Shown here: piece by piece, positions 14,158-22,710 of the stretch
Layout: the number at the start of each line of letters is the position of its first letter
Numbering within the stretch: the first letter of the stretch is position 1
Source of the DNA: Algoriphagus marincola HL-49
GTDB taxonomy: Bacteria > Bacteroidota > Bacteroidia > Cytophagales > Cyclobacteriaceae
DNA: 38,607 nucleotides
Assembly: GCA_001314815.1 (NCBI GenBank)
Contig: LJXT01000018.1
Coordinates: forward strand, 1-38,607
Direction: 5' to 3'
The notes under the pieces: model-generated
Told to the model about the DNA's origin: nothing
What the model saw: only the letters and a program-made list of their open reading frames with translations
Database searches by the model: none
Position numbers and translations under genes: made by a program

Positions 14158-14778
14158 TTACTCTTGGCTGTAATTAATCCGGGTCATAATACTTCTTCCC
14201 AAGGTGACCTCATCTGTAAACTCCAGTTCACCCCCTACAGGGATACCTCTTGCGATGGTACTGATACTTACGCCTGTTTCTTTTAGTCTTTTGCCCAAGT
14301 AGAAAGCAGTGGTATCTCCTTCCATGGTAGCGCTTAGCGCCAAAATGATTTCCTTAACCGGTTCATTCTTAGCAGATTCAGAAATTCTGCTTACGAGTGA
14401 TTCGATGGTTAGTTCTTCAGGACCAATCCCTTGAATAGGTGATATGACACCGCCCAAAACATGATATTTCCCATTGTATTGATTGGTATTTTCGATAGCT
14501 AATACATCCCTGATATCTTCTACCACGCATATGGTGGACGAGTCACGCTTATGACTTTTGCAGATGCTGCATTCCTCATCATCGGAGATAGTATGGCAAG
14601 TCTTGCAATATTTGATTTCTTGCCTCATTCGAGTCAGTGATAGCGCCAAAGCCTCTGTATGAGCTTCGTGTTGTTTAAGAAGGTGAAGGGCGAGTCGAAG
14701 AGCAGTTTTCTTGCCGATGCCTGGCAGCCTGGATATTTCGGTAACGGCATCCTCGATTAGTTTTGAAGGGAGATTCAC
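14158..14778 (-). CDS. recR: Recombination mediator RecR
   Basis: RecR, with RecF/RecO, loads RecA at gaps in damaged DNA. The 206 residues show the N-terminal helix-hairpin-helix LPGIGKKTA (18-26), a C4 zinc motif (Cys58, 61, 70, 73) and a Toprim domain (VVEDIRDVLAIE to STIARGIPVGGELEF). The start is GTG at 14778, giving (M)NLPSKLIEDAV as in homologues. An ATG at 14835 would lie inside clpS and add 19 unrelated residues. clpS ends 11 bp upstream, so the two form an operon. Confidence 0.95.
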   Translation of the reverse strand: MNLPSKLIEDAVTEISRLPGIGKKTALRLALHLLKQHEAHTEALALSLTRMRQEIKYCKTCHTISDDEECSICKSHKRDSSTICVVEDIRDVLAIENTNQYNGKYHVLGGVISPIQGIGPEELTIESLVSRISESAKNEPVKEIILALSATMEGDTTAFYLGKRLKETGVSISTIARGIPVGGELEFTDEVTLGRSIMTRINYSQE

Positions 14779-14789
14779 AAATGCATAAA

Positions 14790-15083
14790 TTAAGTAATAG
14801 TGGCCTGAATACCGGCATCCAGAATGGCCTCGCACATGGGTTTCAAGTCCTCAAAACTCCCCTTTTTTACGGCACATTTACCCTTGAAGTGGATGATCAG
14901 CGTACACTGCTCGGCTTGCTCGCGGGTATGCTTGCACACTTTCATCAAAACATGGGTCACATGATCAAAAGTATTCACATCATCATTGAACACTACTAGG
15001 TCATGTTCCTCCAGATCCAGCAAATCCTCTATTAAAATTTCTTCTTCCTCCAGCTGGGGTAGATTGTTTTGAAGGTAAATCAT
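14790..15083 (-). CDS. clpS: ATP-dependent Clp protease adaptor ClpS
   Basis: The 97-residue protein has an acidic N-terminal extension (PQLEEEEILIEDLLDLEE) and the ClpS core. The core carries LVVFNDDVNTFDHVTHVL (substrate pocket with NDD), MKVCKHTREQAEQCTLIIHFKGKCAV and the closing helix LKPMCEAILDAGIQA. ClpS delivers N-degron substrates to ClpA-type unfoldases. A TAATTTTG box (minus strand) ends 4 bases before the ATG. recR follows in the same operon. Confidence 0.94.
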   Translation of the reverse strand: MIYLQNNLPQLEEEEILIEDLLDLEEHDLVVFNDDVNTFDHVTHVLMKVCKHTREQAEQCTLIIHFKGKCAVKKGSFEDLKPMCEAILDAGIQATIT

Positions 15084-15136
15084 ATTGCAAAATTAAGAAT
15101 TATGGTCAAATTTAGCGTTTTCAAGCCTTCTCTTTT

Positions 15137-16582
15137 ATGAATCCACAAACTGTACTAATTGTTATCTCCTGTTATTTTTTGTTGCTCTTCGTGATCTCTT
15201 GGTTGACATCCAGAAAAGTGACTTCTGACACCTTTTTCACGGGCGATAGGCAGTCTCCCTGGTTTTTGGTGGCTTTTGGAATGATTGGAGCATCACTTTC
15301 AGGGGTCACTTTTATCTCGGTTCCGGGTGAAGTTGGCAATACTAATTTTTATTATTTCCAGGTTGTACTTGGATACACGCTCGGCTATTTTACAATTGCT
15401 AAGGTTCTTTTGCCTTTATATTATCGATTGAATCTCATTTCGATATACACCTATTTGGAAGATAGGTTTGGCTTTTACAGCTACAAGACTGGGGCTTTCT
15501 TTTTCATTCTTTCGAGGACCTTGGGTTCCTCTCTGAGGGTTTTCTTGGTAGCATCAGTATTACAGTTGATTCTGTTCGATTCCTTGGGAATTCCCTTCTG
15601 GGTTTCGGTCTTAATTACAGTAGGCCTGATTTGGATATACACCCACCGGGGAGGGATCAAAACGGTGGTTTGGACCGATACGCTACAGACCTTTTTTATG
15701 CTTGCATCGGTGGTAGTTTGCATCATTGTGGTCGGCGACGCATTGGAGTTTTCAGGGATCTCAGATTATTTCAGCCGGGTATCCGAAGACTCGAGGTCTT
15801 CCATCTTTAATTGGGACTGGAAAGCCGGGACTAATTTTTTCAAGCAGTTTATTTCAGGAGCATTTATCACTATTGTCATGACTGGCCTGGACCAGGATAT
15901 GATGCAAAAAAACTTGACCTGTCGGAATATTGGGGATGCTCAGAAAAATATGTTTTGGTTTACAATCATCTTGGTCTTTGTAAATCTACTTTTCTTGGGA
16001 CTAGGGGTAATGTTATATCTTTTTGCGGAGACGCAAGGGCTTGCATTTCCCGAGAAATCAGATGAATTGTTCCCATTTTTGGCGACGCAGCATTTTCCTG
16101 CCTATGCAGGAATCATTTTTGTCCTGGGAATAACGGCGGCAGCCTATTCCAGCGCAGACTCAACGCTTACTGCTTTGACCACTTCCTTTTGTATTGATTT
16201 TCTAGAAATCGAGCGAAAATATCCAAAGGACAGACAGGTGGCAGTCAGAAAAAAAGTCCACCTGGCTTTTACGTTTATCATGTTTTTGGCTATCCTGATC
16301 TTTCACTGGATCAATGATCAAAGTGTGATCAATTCGGTATTTATCATTGCAGGATACACATACGGGCCTCTTCTGGGATTGTATGCTTTTGGATTGTTCA
16401 CAAAAATGAAAGTTCAGGATAACATGGTCCCATTTCTAGCTGTGGCAGCCCCTCTGATTACCTTTTTCATCAGCTCAAACTCAGAGCGATGGTTTTGGGG
16501 TTATAAGTTTGGGTTTGAGGCGTTGATTTTGAATGGGCTGTTGATGTTTTTGGGGCTATATCTTTTCCGTCAAAAGAATTAA
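15137..16582 (+). CDS. Sodium:solute symporter family protein
   Basis: A 481-residue inner-membrane transporter of the SSS (SLC5) family with about 12-13 hydrophobic helices. Family marks include FFTGDRQSPWFLVAFGMIGASLSGVTF at the N-terminus, THRGGIKTVVWTDTLQTFFM (the GGxxxVVWTD motif), MTGLDQDMMQKNLTCR and AAAYSSADSTLTALTTSFCIDF (helix 8, sodium site). The substrate cannot be told from sequence. It is a single gene, divergent from clpS, and its end overlaps the end of the alkyltransferase-like gene by 4 bp. Confidence 0.92.
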   Translation: MNPQTVLIVISCYFLLLFVISWLTSRKVTSDTFFTGDRQSPWFLVAFGMIGASLSGVTFISVPGEVGNTNFYYFQVVLGYTLGYFTIAKVLLPLYYRLNLISIYTYLEDRFGFYSYKTGAFFFILSRTLGSSLRVFLVASVLQLILFDSLGIPFWVSVLITVGLIWIYTHRGGIKTVVWTDTLQTFFMLASVVVCIIVVGDALEFSGISDYFSRVSEDSRSSIFNWDWKAGTNFFKQFISGAFITIVMTGLDQDMMQKNLTCRNIGDAQKNMFWFTIILVFVNLLFLGLGVMLYLFAETQGLAFPEKSDELFPFLATQHFPAYAGIIFVLGITAAAYSSADSTLTALTTSFCIDFLEIERKYPKDRQVAVRKKVHLAFTFIMFLAILIFHWINDQSVINSVFIIAGYTYGPLLGLYAFGLFTKMKVQDNMVPFLAVAAPLITFFISSNSERWFWGYKFGFEALILNGLLMFLGLYLFRQKN

Positions 16583-16917
16583 AGCCCCAGCTCCTTTTCC
16601 GGATCCCAAAAAAGCTTGTCGAAGTCCTGAACTTGATCTTTTTCTACATGGATTCCTTCCAGTTCCAAGAGCTCTTGCATGCGGGTGGGAGTGGCGAAGT
16701 GATGCTTTCCGGTTAAAATTCCCGCCCTATTTACGACTCGATGGGCTGGAACGTCCGGTAGGGTATGAGCCGCGTTCATCGCATAGCCCACCATGCGGGC
16801 ACCACTTTTGAGACCCAAATAGTGAGCAATCGTGCCGTAGGTGCAAACCCTTCCCGGGGGAATCTCTCGCACCACCTGATAGACAAGGTCAAAATAATTA
16901 GACTTTTTTGTGTTCAT
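16579..16917 (-). CDS. Alkyltransferase-like (ATL) DNA-binding protein
   Basis: The 112 residues correspond to the DNA-binding domain of O6-alkylguanine-DNA alkyltransferase (MGMT/Ogt), with IPPGRVCTYGTIAHYLG, GARMVGYAMNA and VPAHRVVNRAGIL. The reactive cysteine of the PCHRV motif is alanine (Ala58), so it cannot accept an alkyl group itself. ATL proteins bind alkylated guanine and hand the lesion to nucleotide excision repair. It overlaps the mscS gene upstream by 20 bp and is probably co-transcribed. Confidence 0.93.
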   Translation of the reverse strand: MNTKKSNYFDLVYQVVREIPPGRVCTYGTIAHYLGLKSGARMVGYAMNAAHTLPDVPAHRVVNRAGILTGKHHFATPTRMQELLELEGIHVEKDQVQDFDKLFWDPEKELGL

Positions 16918-17791
16918 TTTTCCAGTTCAAAAAGGATTGATTGATAGCCTTTCGTACTTGCGCTTCTTTGATTTTTTCACCTGACCGAATAGGGAATTGA
17001 TAGCGCATCAGGATATTATCGGACTTTCGCTCCAGGATATTCAGTTGGGCACCTTCGGTCAGCACCAGACCTCCATACTCTTTCAAAACTTGTGTGAGAC
17101 TCTCTTCCAGTTGATTCAATTGTAGATCACTCGAATAGGGGATTTCTGCATCGAATACGACTTGATGCGTGTTGTTTTTAGAATAATTCACCACATCGAC
17201 GGCGAGCATCATGGCATTGGGAATAAAAATCAACTCCCCGGTTTCGCTTTTTAGGACCGTATTCACAAGTGTAATATCCCGTATGAAACCCGTTTTATTA
17301 CCCACATTGATTTTGTCTCCTATTTCCAGCTGCTCTGAAAACATCAGGATCAATCCGTTTACGATATTGGTGATGTAATCTTTTGTCAGCAGTGCAATGG
17401 CAGCGGCGACAATGGTGATGGAAGTCAAAAACTCCAATGGCCTGATTCCAAAGGCGAGCATCAAGGAAATAAGGAATGCAAGGAAATTGAGGATCGTTGC
17501 TATCCGATTGATCCCTAGAACGAAATTAGGCAGAACCTTCGTTTCTACAGTTTTCTTCAAATAAATCCCCAAGGTGATAAATCGGCCAAGAGAAATGACC
17601 AAGTGTGCGCTCAGTAAAAAAATACCGGCCCGGAGTAGATTGGTGAGGGAAGCATGCTCTTCTAAAAACCTATGAACTGGCGTGTCCGCCAGATAGGCAA
17701 CCTCTAAGAGAATCAATAGGATCAACTTTAGAAAAAAGTAGCCTCTTCTTCTGTTCTCTTTGCTCCGAATACTGGTTTTTATGTCATTCAT
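16898..17791 (-). CDS. Mechanosensitive ion channel, MscS family
   Basis: The 297-residue protein has about four hydrophobic segments: 22-37, 53-73, a third from about 88 and a pore-lining helix rich in small residues. The MscS core follows, with ITIVAAAIALLTKDYITNIVNGLILMF, then the beta domain EQLEIGDKINVGNKTGFIRDITLVNTVLKSETGELIFIPNAMML. It should release solutes on osmotic downshift. The N-terminus (SIRSKENRRR) is cytoplasmic and basic. Confidence 0.92.
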   Translation of the reverse strand: MNDIKTSIRSKENRRRGYFFLKLILLILLEVAYLADTPVHRFLEEHASLTNLLRAGIFLLSAHLVISLGRFITLGIYLKKTVETKVLPNFVLGINRIATILNFLAFLISLMLAFGIRPLEFLTSITIVAAAIALLTKDYITNIVNGLILMFSEQLEIGDKINVGNKTGFIRDITLVNTVLKSETGELIFIPNAMMLAVDVVNYSKNNTHQVVFDAEIPYSSDLQLNQLEESLTQVLKEYGGLVLTEGAQLNILERKSDNILMRYQFPIRSGEKIKEAQVRKAINQSFLNWKNEHKKV

Positions 17792-17846
17792 AATAGAATC
17801 GAAAAATAACAGTTAATTTTAGGAATTATCAACCATTAAAATTGGA

Positions 17847-18524
17847 ATGACTCGAAATATTATTGTCACAGGTGCTGCGGGTAATTTGGGAGGAGCTGTT
17901 GTAGAAAAATTCAAGCGGGAAGGCTATAAAGTCATTGCCTTATTGCAGCCCGGAAAAAATGAAGAAGTAGAAGAAGCCGATGATAGCTATGAGGTAGATG
18001 TCGCAGATGAAGCGGCAGTTGAGGCTTTTGTCAAAGAGTATCAATTGCAGTACAATGACCTGGATGCATTAGCACTTTTGGTAGGAGGATTTGCGATGGG
18101 TTCTATGGAAGAAACCTCGAAAGCAGACTTAGATCAAATGATTCAGCTGAATTTTTACAGTGCCTTTCACTTAGTCAAAGGTTTTCTTCCTTTGATGCAA
18201 AAGCAGAATAAAGGCACTTTCCTATTTGTAGGAGCAAGGCCAGCTTTGCAGCTAATAGATGCAGCAGGGACTTTTGCCTATGCGATGAGTAAAAGCATGG
18301 TTATTAATCTAGCGGAAATGGTCGCTAGTTTTACGCAGGATACCTCTATCCGATCTCACGTTTTTGTCCCAAGCATTATTGATACTCCGCCAAACAGAGA
18401 ATCTATGCCTGATTCAGACTTTTCGAAATGGGTCCGGCCTGAAGAAATTGCAGAGGCCATGCACTATGCAGTGAATAATGATGCTCTTAGAAATATGACT
18501 TTCAAACTTTATGGTGAAGTATAA
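17847..18524 (+). CDS. Short-chain dehydrogenase/reductase, possibly QDPR-like
   Basis: The 225 residues form an NAD(P)-binding Rossmann fold (TGAAGNLGGAVVEKFKREGY, residues 8-27) with the YxxxK pair Tyr145 and Lys149 in YAMSK. The usual catalytic Ser, about 13 residues before the Tyr, is absent: the strand reads FLFVGARPALQLIDAA. Dihydropteridine reductase-like SDRs also lack it, so a QDPR-like enzyme is possible. A TAAAATTG box ends 2 bp before the ATG. The next gene starts 1 bp after the stop. Confidence 0.88.
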   Translation: MTRNIIVTGAAGNLGGAVVEKFKREGYKVIALLQPGKNEEVEEADDSYEVDVADEAAVEAFVKEYQLQYNDLDALALLVGGFAMGSMEETSKADLDQMIQLNFYSAFHLVKGFLPLMQKQNKGTFLFVGARPALQLIDAAGTFAYAMSKSMVINLAEMVASFTQDTSIRSHVFVPSIIDTPPNRESMPDSDFSKWVRPEEIAEAMHYAVNNDALRNMTFKLYGEV

Positions 18525-18525
18525 T

Positions 18526-18990
18526 ATGAAAAATATTTTAGTAGTAATCTTGACCTTCTTGATGATTGGGCTTCAAAAGCAGGCAATGGCCCAGACTCCA
18601 GAGATGGAGGTTCAAAAGGTGATCGAGCAGCTTTTTGATGCCATGCGTGCCAAAGACGGTGCTGCCGCAGGAGCGGTCTTTTTAGAAACAGCACCTATGC
18701 AAACTGTGGTAGCTGGCGAAAATGGGAGTACTCTTGGAAGTAATTCAGTCGCTGATTTTGTGAATCGGATCGCCACCACTCCAGAAGATGTAAATCTGGA
18801 TGAGCGGATCCTGGACTATCAAATCAAAGTAGATGGAGATCTTGCTGCAGCCTGGACACCCTATGAATTCTATGTGAATGATCAATTCAGCCACTGCGGG
18901 GTCAATTCTTTTCAACTTGTCCGCACTGCTGAAGGATGGAAAATATCCTATATCATCGATACCCGTCGGAAAGAGGGCTGTAACCAATGA
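18526..18990 (+). CDS. Exported NTF2-like (SnoaL-type) protein
   Basis: A 154-residue protein with a signal peptide (MKNILVVILTFLMIGLQKQAMA, cleavage before QTPEM). The mature part is a single NTF2-like domain: helix EVQKVIEQLFDAMRAKDGAAAGAVF, NSVADFVNRIATTP, and strands GDLAAAWTPYEFYVNDQFSHCGVNSFQLVRTAEGWKISYIIDTRR. The role may be ligand binding or catalytic; no active site is certain. The ATG at 18526, one base after the SDR stop, is chosen over an ATG at 18511 inside it. It overlaps the next gene by 4 bp. Confidence 0.82.
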   Translation: MKNILVVILTFLMIGLQKQAMAQTPEMEVQKVIEQLFDAMRAKDGAAAGAVFLETAPMQTVVAGENGSTLGSNSVADFVNRIATTPEDVNLDERILDYQIKVDGDLAAAWTPYEFYVNDQFSHCGVNSFQLVRTAEGWKISYIIDTRRKEGCNQ

Positions 18991-19442
18991 ACTTGAACAA
19001 AGAAGAGGTATTCAAACAGGCCGTTTTGATCCTCAAAACAAGAATCCAGGAATTGAAAGAGGAACGTAAGGCCATTTCTGACGGGATTTTGGAGGATGAT
19101 AAGAGTAGTGCCGGAGATAAGTTCGAAACGGGTCGGGAGATGCTCACTCAGGATCTGAGGCAGGTGGAGTCGCAGATTACCTCCAACACCAACCTCTTGG
19201 ACGAAATCTATCGTGTACAAAGCGTAAAAAGCCAAAGCCCAAATGTTAGAGAAGGGTCTTTGATCCGCCTTGCCGGAGAATACTTTCTCATCGCTGCCGC
19301 AGTTGGTAAAATCACGGTGAATGAGCAAGGCGTTTATTTGATCAGCGCAGCATCACCTTTGGCACAGAGTGTCATGGGAAAAGGCAGTGGCGATAAAGTC
19401 CTATTCAAAGGGAAAGAGAATCCCGTTGAACTGATTGCCTAA
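18987..19442 (+). CDS. GreA/GreB-like protein
   Basis: The 151 residues have an N-terminal coiled coil (about 1-65; KTRIQELKEERKAISDGI, VESQITSNTNLLDEI). The C-terminal part resembles the GreA/GreB C-terminal domain (ISAASPLAQSVMGKGSGDKVLFKG). Gre factors rescue backtracked RNA polymerase by acting through the secondary channel. Here the coiled coil is short and the acidic tip pair is not obvious, so it may bind polymerase without cleavage activity. ATG overlaps the previous stop as ATGA. It converges on the META gene, with only 1 bp between the ends. Confidence 0.72.
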   Translation: MNLNKEEVFKQAVLILKTRIQELKEERKAISDGILEDDKSSAGDKFETGREMLTQDLRQVESQITSNTNLLDEIYRVQSVKSQSPNVREGSLIRLAGEYFLIAAAVGKITVNEQGVYLISAASPLAQSVMGKGSGDKVLFKGKENPVELIA

Positions 19443-19443
19443 G

Positions 19444-19863
19444 CTAATTTTTCGGGACAAAACTCATCAATTCTTTTGCTCCATCAAGTAGTGTCAATTT
19501 ATCCTTGCCTACCTTAAGGTTTTTAACTTGACTCAGTGCGGAAATAAAATCCTGCTCTCCCGTTCCAGGGCAGGCTTTTCGAGTCATGGCACCGGGGTCT
19601 AGGTTGATGTCAGTTCCTTCGAGTTTGAAGCTTCCATTGAAATTATTACAACCCGAAAATCCAGTGAGTTTTCCATCATCCATAAAGTTGAGAAAAGGGA
19701 CTCCACCGGAAAATTGTGATAGATCTAGGCCTTGACCCAGTAGGGAGGAAAGGGCCCAACTATTTCCAGTAAGGAGGCTTAGGGGATTCAGACTTTTGAC
19801 ACTGCTACAGCCGCTGAACAAAATAAAAACTAAGGCTATCGAAAATAAACGTGCTTTTTTCAT
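19444..19863 (-). CDS. META domain lipoprotein
   Basis: A 139-residue predicted lipoprotein: signal with lipobox FSGCSS (Cys19), then one META domain. The META domain (HslJ-like) is marked by NSWALSSLLG, GFSGCNNFNGSFKLEG (the conserved GxxGCNxFxG), RKACPGTGEQDFISALSQV and LTLLDGAKELMSF. HslJ-type proteins are associated with heat or novobiocin resistance in enterobacteria, but the role here is open. Confidence 0.88.
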   Translation of the reverse strand: MKKARLFSIALVFILFSGCSSVKSLNPLSLLTGNSWALSSLLGQGLDLSQFSGGVPFLNFMDDGKLTGFSGCNNFNGSFKLEGTDINLDPGAMTRKACPGTGEQDFISALSQVKNLKVGKDKLTLLDGAKELMSFVPKN

Positions 19864-20030
19864 GGATATCTAGATTTGGTTCACCCTAAAATAGCGGATT
19901 TACTTCATTTTTATTTTATAGGAAAGTCGGTTTTCGAAAAAATATTTGGGTGATTGATTATATTAGCTTTAGAAAAAATCTATTTAAAGGCTGTTTTTTC
20001 TGCCAATTTGAAAGATAAATGGGCTAATGC

Positions 20031-20061
20031 TTGGCAAAAAGAAAATGGAGGCTTAAACTTG
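20031..20061 (+). promoter_or_regulatory. Candidate promoter of the thr operon
   Basis: TTGG (20031-20034) and TAAACTTG (20054-20061; one mismatch to TAnnTTTG) are spaced 19 bp apart. Transcription would start near 20066, about 13 bases before the leader ATG. Confidence 0.45.
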
Positions 20062-20078
20062 CAAATGCTATCCTTGCT

Positions 20079-20192
20079 ATGAAAAAGTCCATGATTGCAC
20101 CATTTTTACCGGCTTTTACCCCACGGCTTTCTTGGGGCTATACCTTTTTTGGAATAAGCAAGACCATGATGACGACCATCATTACGGGGTAA
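20079..20192 (+). CDS. thrL: Threonine operon leader peptide
   Basis: A 37-codon frame runs from ATG at 20079 to TAA at 20190-20192, 70 bp before thrA. Its end reads KTMMTTIITG (residues 28-37), so 4 Thr and 2 Ile codons lie within 8 codons, with two further Thr codons earlier (14 and 22). This is the codon bias expected of Thr/Ile-sensing attenuation as in enterobacterial thrL. The stop codon lies in the loop of an ACGGG/CCCGT hairpin. It has no homology to a structural protein. The role is inferred from position and codon content. Confidence 0.72.
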   Translation: MKKSMIAPFLPAFTPRLSWGYTFFGISKTMMTTIITG

Positions 20193-20211
20193 TCCCGTTT
20201 CTATTTTCTAC
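20111..20211 (+). promoter_or_regulatory. Putative thr attenuator region
   Basis: Competing pairings are visible by eye. TTACCCC (about 20116-20122) can pair with TTGGGG (20132-20137) or, over 7 bp, with GGGGTAA (20186-20192). The latter would compete with the hairpin ACGGG/CCCGT (20184-20198), which is followed by TTCTATTTTCT. The T-tract is imperfect and the hairpin short, so the terminator assignment is tentative. Confidence 0.4.
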
Positions 20212-20262
20212 CTCCGCCCTTTTGGCTTTTGCCATATTTCTCATCAAATCACAAAGTAAATC

Positions 20263-22710
20263 ATGAAAATCATCAAGTTTGGTGGTTCGTCCATAGCGAA
20301 TCCAGATTCAATTAAACAGGTTTTTTCCATCATTCAGGATAAACTGAAGCGACAGGAAATAGCAGTTATTTTTTCCGCTTTTGGTGGAGTTACTGAGACA
20401 CTCCTCACCATTGCCAAAATGGCCAGAGAAGGGGATCAGGTTTATCGGGATTTATTACAGACGCTTGAAGAGAAGCATTTGGATATGGTTCGGCAACTTA
20501 TTGCTGTGCAGAATCAGTCTACCGTCATGACTTATGTAAAAGTCCGATTCAATGAATTGGAGGACTTGTTTCATGGTATCTATCTGATAAAAGAAAATTC
20601 CCCTCGGACGCTGGATTATGTAGTGAGTTTTGGGGAGCGGCTTTCTGCATTCATTCTATCCGAAGCATTGACTGCCAAGGGTGTGAAAAGCCGCTTTCTC
20701 GACGCGAGGGAAGTGATCCGAACCAATGACCGATTCGGGCAGGCAAGGGTTGATTTTGAAAAAACCAATACATTGATCCGTCAGTATTTTTTGAATTATG
20801 ATGGGGTTAAGGTGATTACAGGATTTATCGCCTCCACTGAAAAAGGGGAAACGACCACTTTGGGAAGGTCTGGTTCAGACTACACCGCTGCGATTTTTGC
20901 ATCAGCCCTGGAAGCAGATGATTTGGAGATTTGGACGGATGTCTCCGGAGTTTTGACTTCTGACCCAAATTTGGTTTACACCGCTTTCACCATTCCTCAG
21001 TTGAGCTACAATGAGGCCATGGAGCTTTCTCATTTTGGTGCTAAGGTGATTTTCCCTGCAACCATGCAGCCGGCTATGAAGCGCAATATCCCGATCAGGA
21101 TCAAAAATACTTTTGAACCTGATAATGCGGGAACCTTGATTAATGGGGATGTGACGAATGGCCCGCTAATCAAAGGAATCAGTTCCATGTCCAATATTTC
21201 AATTGTGACTGTTCAAGGAGCCGCTTTATTGGATGGGACTGCCGGAAGTCGAGTATTTAAGGCTCTTTCGGAGGCCAAGGTCAATATCGTTCTCATCTCT
21301 CAAGCTTCATCGGAGCATAGCATCTGTCTCGCGATCAAAACCAGTGAGGCATATCTGGCCAAGGAGGTGATCGAGCAGGAATTTTTCTACGAGATCAAAT
21401 CCAATGAAATGGAGGAAGTATCCCTCCTTCATGGGTATTCGACCATTGCAGTGGTGGGAGAAAATATGAAGCAAAACCCGGGTGCTTCCGGGCGAATGTT
21501 CCGGGCCTTGGGTCGGAATAATATTAACGTGGCTGCAATTGCACAGGGAAGTTCAGAGCTGAATATTTCAGCTGTAATTCCTCAGCCGGACTTGCAAAAG
21601 GCTTTGAACGCCCTGCATGAGGCCTTTTTCCTTTCAGAAAACAAGGTGCTTCACGTGTTTTTGGTCGGCACGGGCTTGATTGGAAAAGCCCTGATGCGGA
21701 TGATTGCCATTCAGCAGGCAAAGCTACGGGAAGAAAGTGAGCTGGATATCCAAATCCACGGTTTGGCGAATAGTCGTTTTATGGCTTTTCATGAGGATGG
21801 ATTTGATCTGAAAGCCGGCTATGATTTGTCCGAGAAGGATCAGAAAATGGATATGGAGAAGTTTGTCCGACAAATGGAGGAAATGAACTTTTCCAACTCC
21901 GTTTTCGTGGATTGCACGGCAAGTCAAGAAGTGGCAGATGCCTATCCTCGTGTCTTGGGGGCGAAAGTGGCCATTGTCACTCCGAACAAAAAAGCCAATT
22001 CAGGAACCATGGAGCAATACCTGGAGCTCAAGAAGTTGGCGAAGAAACGAGGTGTGAAATTCCTCTACGAAACCAATGTTGCAGCAGGGCTTCCCGTCAT
22101 CAATACCTTGCAGGATTTGATGCTTTCCGGGGATAAGGTGATCCGAATTGAGGCAGTTTTGAGTGGGTCAATGAATTTTATTTTTTCTGAATTGGAAAAG
22201 GGAGACCCTTTTTCCGAAGTGGTCAAATCTGCTAAAGAGAAAGGCTTCACCGAGCCAGATCCTCGCGATGATCTGAGTGGGATGGATGTGGCCAGAAAAA
22301 TATTGATCTTGGGAAGGGAGGCAGAGCAAAGGCTAGAATTTGAAGATATCACGGTACAAAGTATGGTGCCTGAGGACTGTCAATCTGCTGAGTCTGTTCA
22401 GGAGTTTTTCGAAAAATTGAAAGGTCACGATAAAGGTTTCTCAGACTTGCTCAAAACTGCAGAAGCTAAAGGAGAAAAGCTCCGATTCATGGCTACTCTT
22501 GAAAATGGGAAGGCGAAAGTGGGGCTAAATTCACTTCCTGCTTCGCACCCATTTAGTAACCTGAGTGGCAGTGATAATATGATTTTGCTCACCACAGAGC
22601 GATATCTTGATCGGCCGATGATCATTAGAGGGCCAGGTGCTGGGGCAGATGTAACTGCCGCGGGTGTATTTGCAGACGTCATTCGAATCGGTAACTATAC
22701 TCGGGAGTGA
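20263..22710 (+). CDS. thrA: Bifunctional aspartokinase / homoserine dehydrogenase
   Basis: The 815-residue fusion catalyses two steps: phosphorylation of aspartate and NAD(P)H reduction of aspartate semialdehyde to homoserine. The N-terminal kinase begins MKIIKFGGSS and includes FGERLSA, TTLGRSGSDYTAA and WTDVSGVLTSDP. Two ACT repeats (about 315-460; SIVTVQGAALLDGTAGSRVF, IAVVGENMKQNPGASGRMF) should carry allosteric control. The dehydrogenase starts near residue 465 with FLVGTGLIGKAL, followed by TPNKKANSGTM, YETNVAAGLPVINTL and GSMNFIFSELE. It is the first structural gene of thrABC and is preceded by a leader peptide. Confidence 0.96.
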   Translation: MKIIKFGGSSIANPDSIKQVFSIIQDKLKRQEIAVIFSAFGGVTETLLTIAKMAREGDQVYRDLLQTLEEKHLDMVRQLIAVQNQSTVMTYVKVRFNELEDLFHGIYLIKENSPRTLDYVVSFGERLSAFILSEALTAKGVKSRFLDAREVIRTNDRFGQARVDFEKTNTLIRQYFLNYDGVKVITGFIASTEKGETTTLGRSGSDYTAAIFASALEADDLEIWTDVSGVLTSDPNLVYTAFTIPQLSYNEAMELSHFGAKVIFPATMQPAMKRNIPIRIKNTFEPDNAGTLINGDVTNGPLIKGISSMSNISIVTVQGAALLDGTAGSRVFKALSEAKVNIVLISQASSEHSICLAIKTSEAYLAKEVIEQEFFYEIKSNEMEEVSLLHGYSTIAVVGENMKQNPGASGRMFRALGRNNINVAAIAQGSSELNISAVIPQPDLQKALNALHEAFFLSENKVLHVFLVGTGLIGKALMRMIAIQQAKLREESELDIQIHGLANSRFMAFHEDGFDLKAGYDLSEKDQKMDMEKFVRQMEEMNFSNSVFVDCTASQEVADAYPRVLGAKVAIVTPNKKANSGTMEQYLELKKLAKKRGVKFLYETNVAAGLPVINTLQDLMLSGDKVIRIEAVLSGSMNFIFSELEKGDPFSEVVKSAKEKGFTEPDPRDDLSGMDVARKILILGREAEQRLEFEDITVQSMVPEDCQSAESVQEFFEKLKGHDKGFSDLLKTAEAKGEKLRFMATLENGKAKVGLNSLPASHPFSNLSGSDNMILLTTERYLDRPMIIRGPGAGADVTAAGVFADVIRIGNYTRE

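Noticed and set aside
14779-14835. Upstream ATG start for recR
   Set aside because: It would add 19 residues encoded within the 3' end of clpS. The GTG at 14778 gives the normal RecR N-terminus.
18953-19328. Minus-strand frames of 64 and 126 codons
   Set aside because: Both are antisense shadows of the GreA-like gene, which is fixed by its ATGA overlap with the previous gene and by its C-terminal motif.
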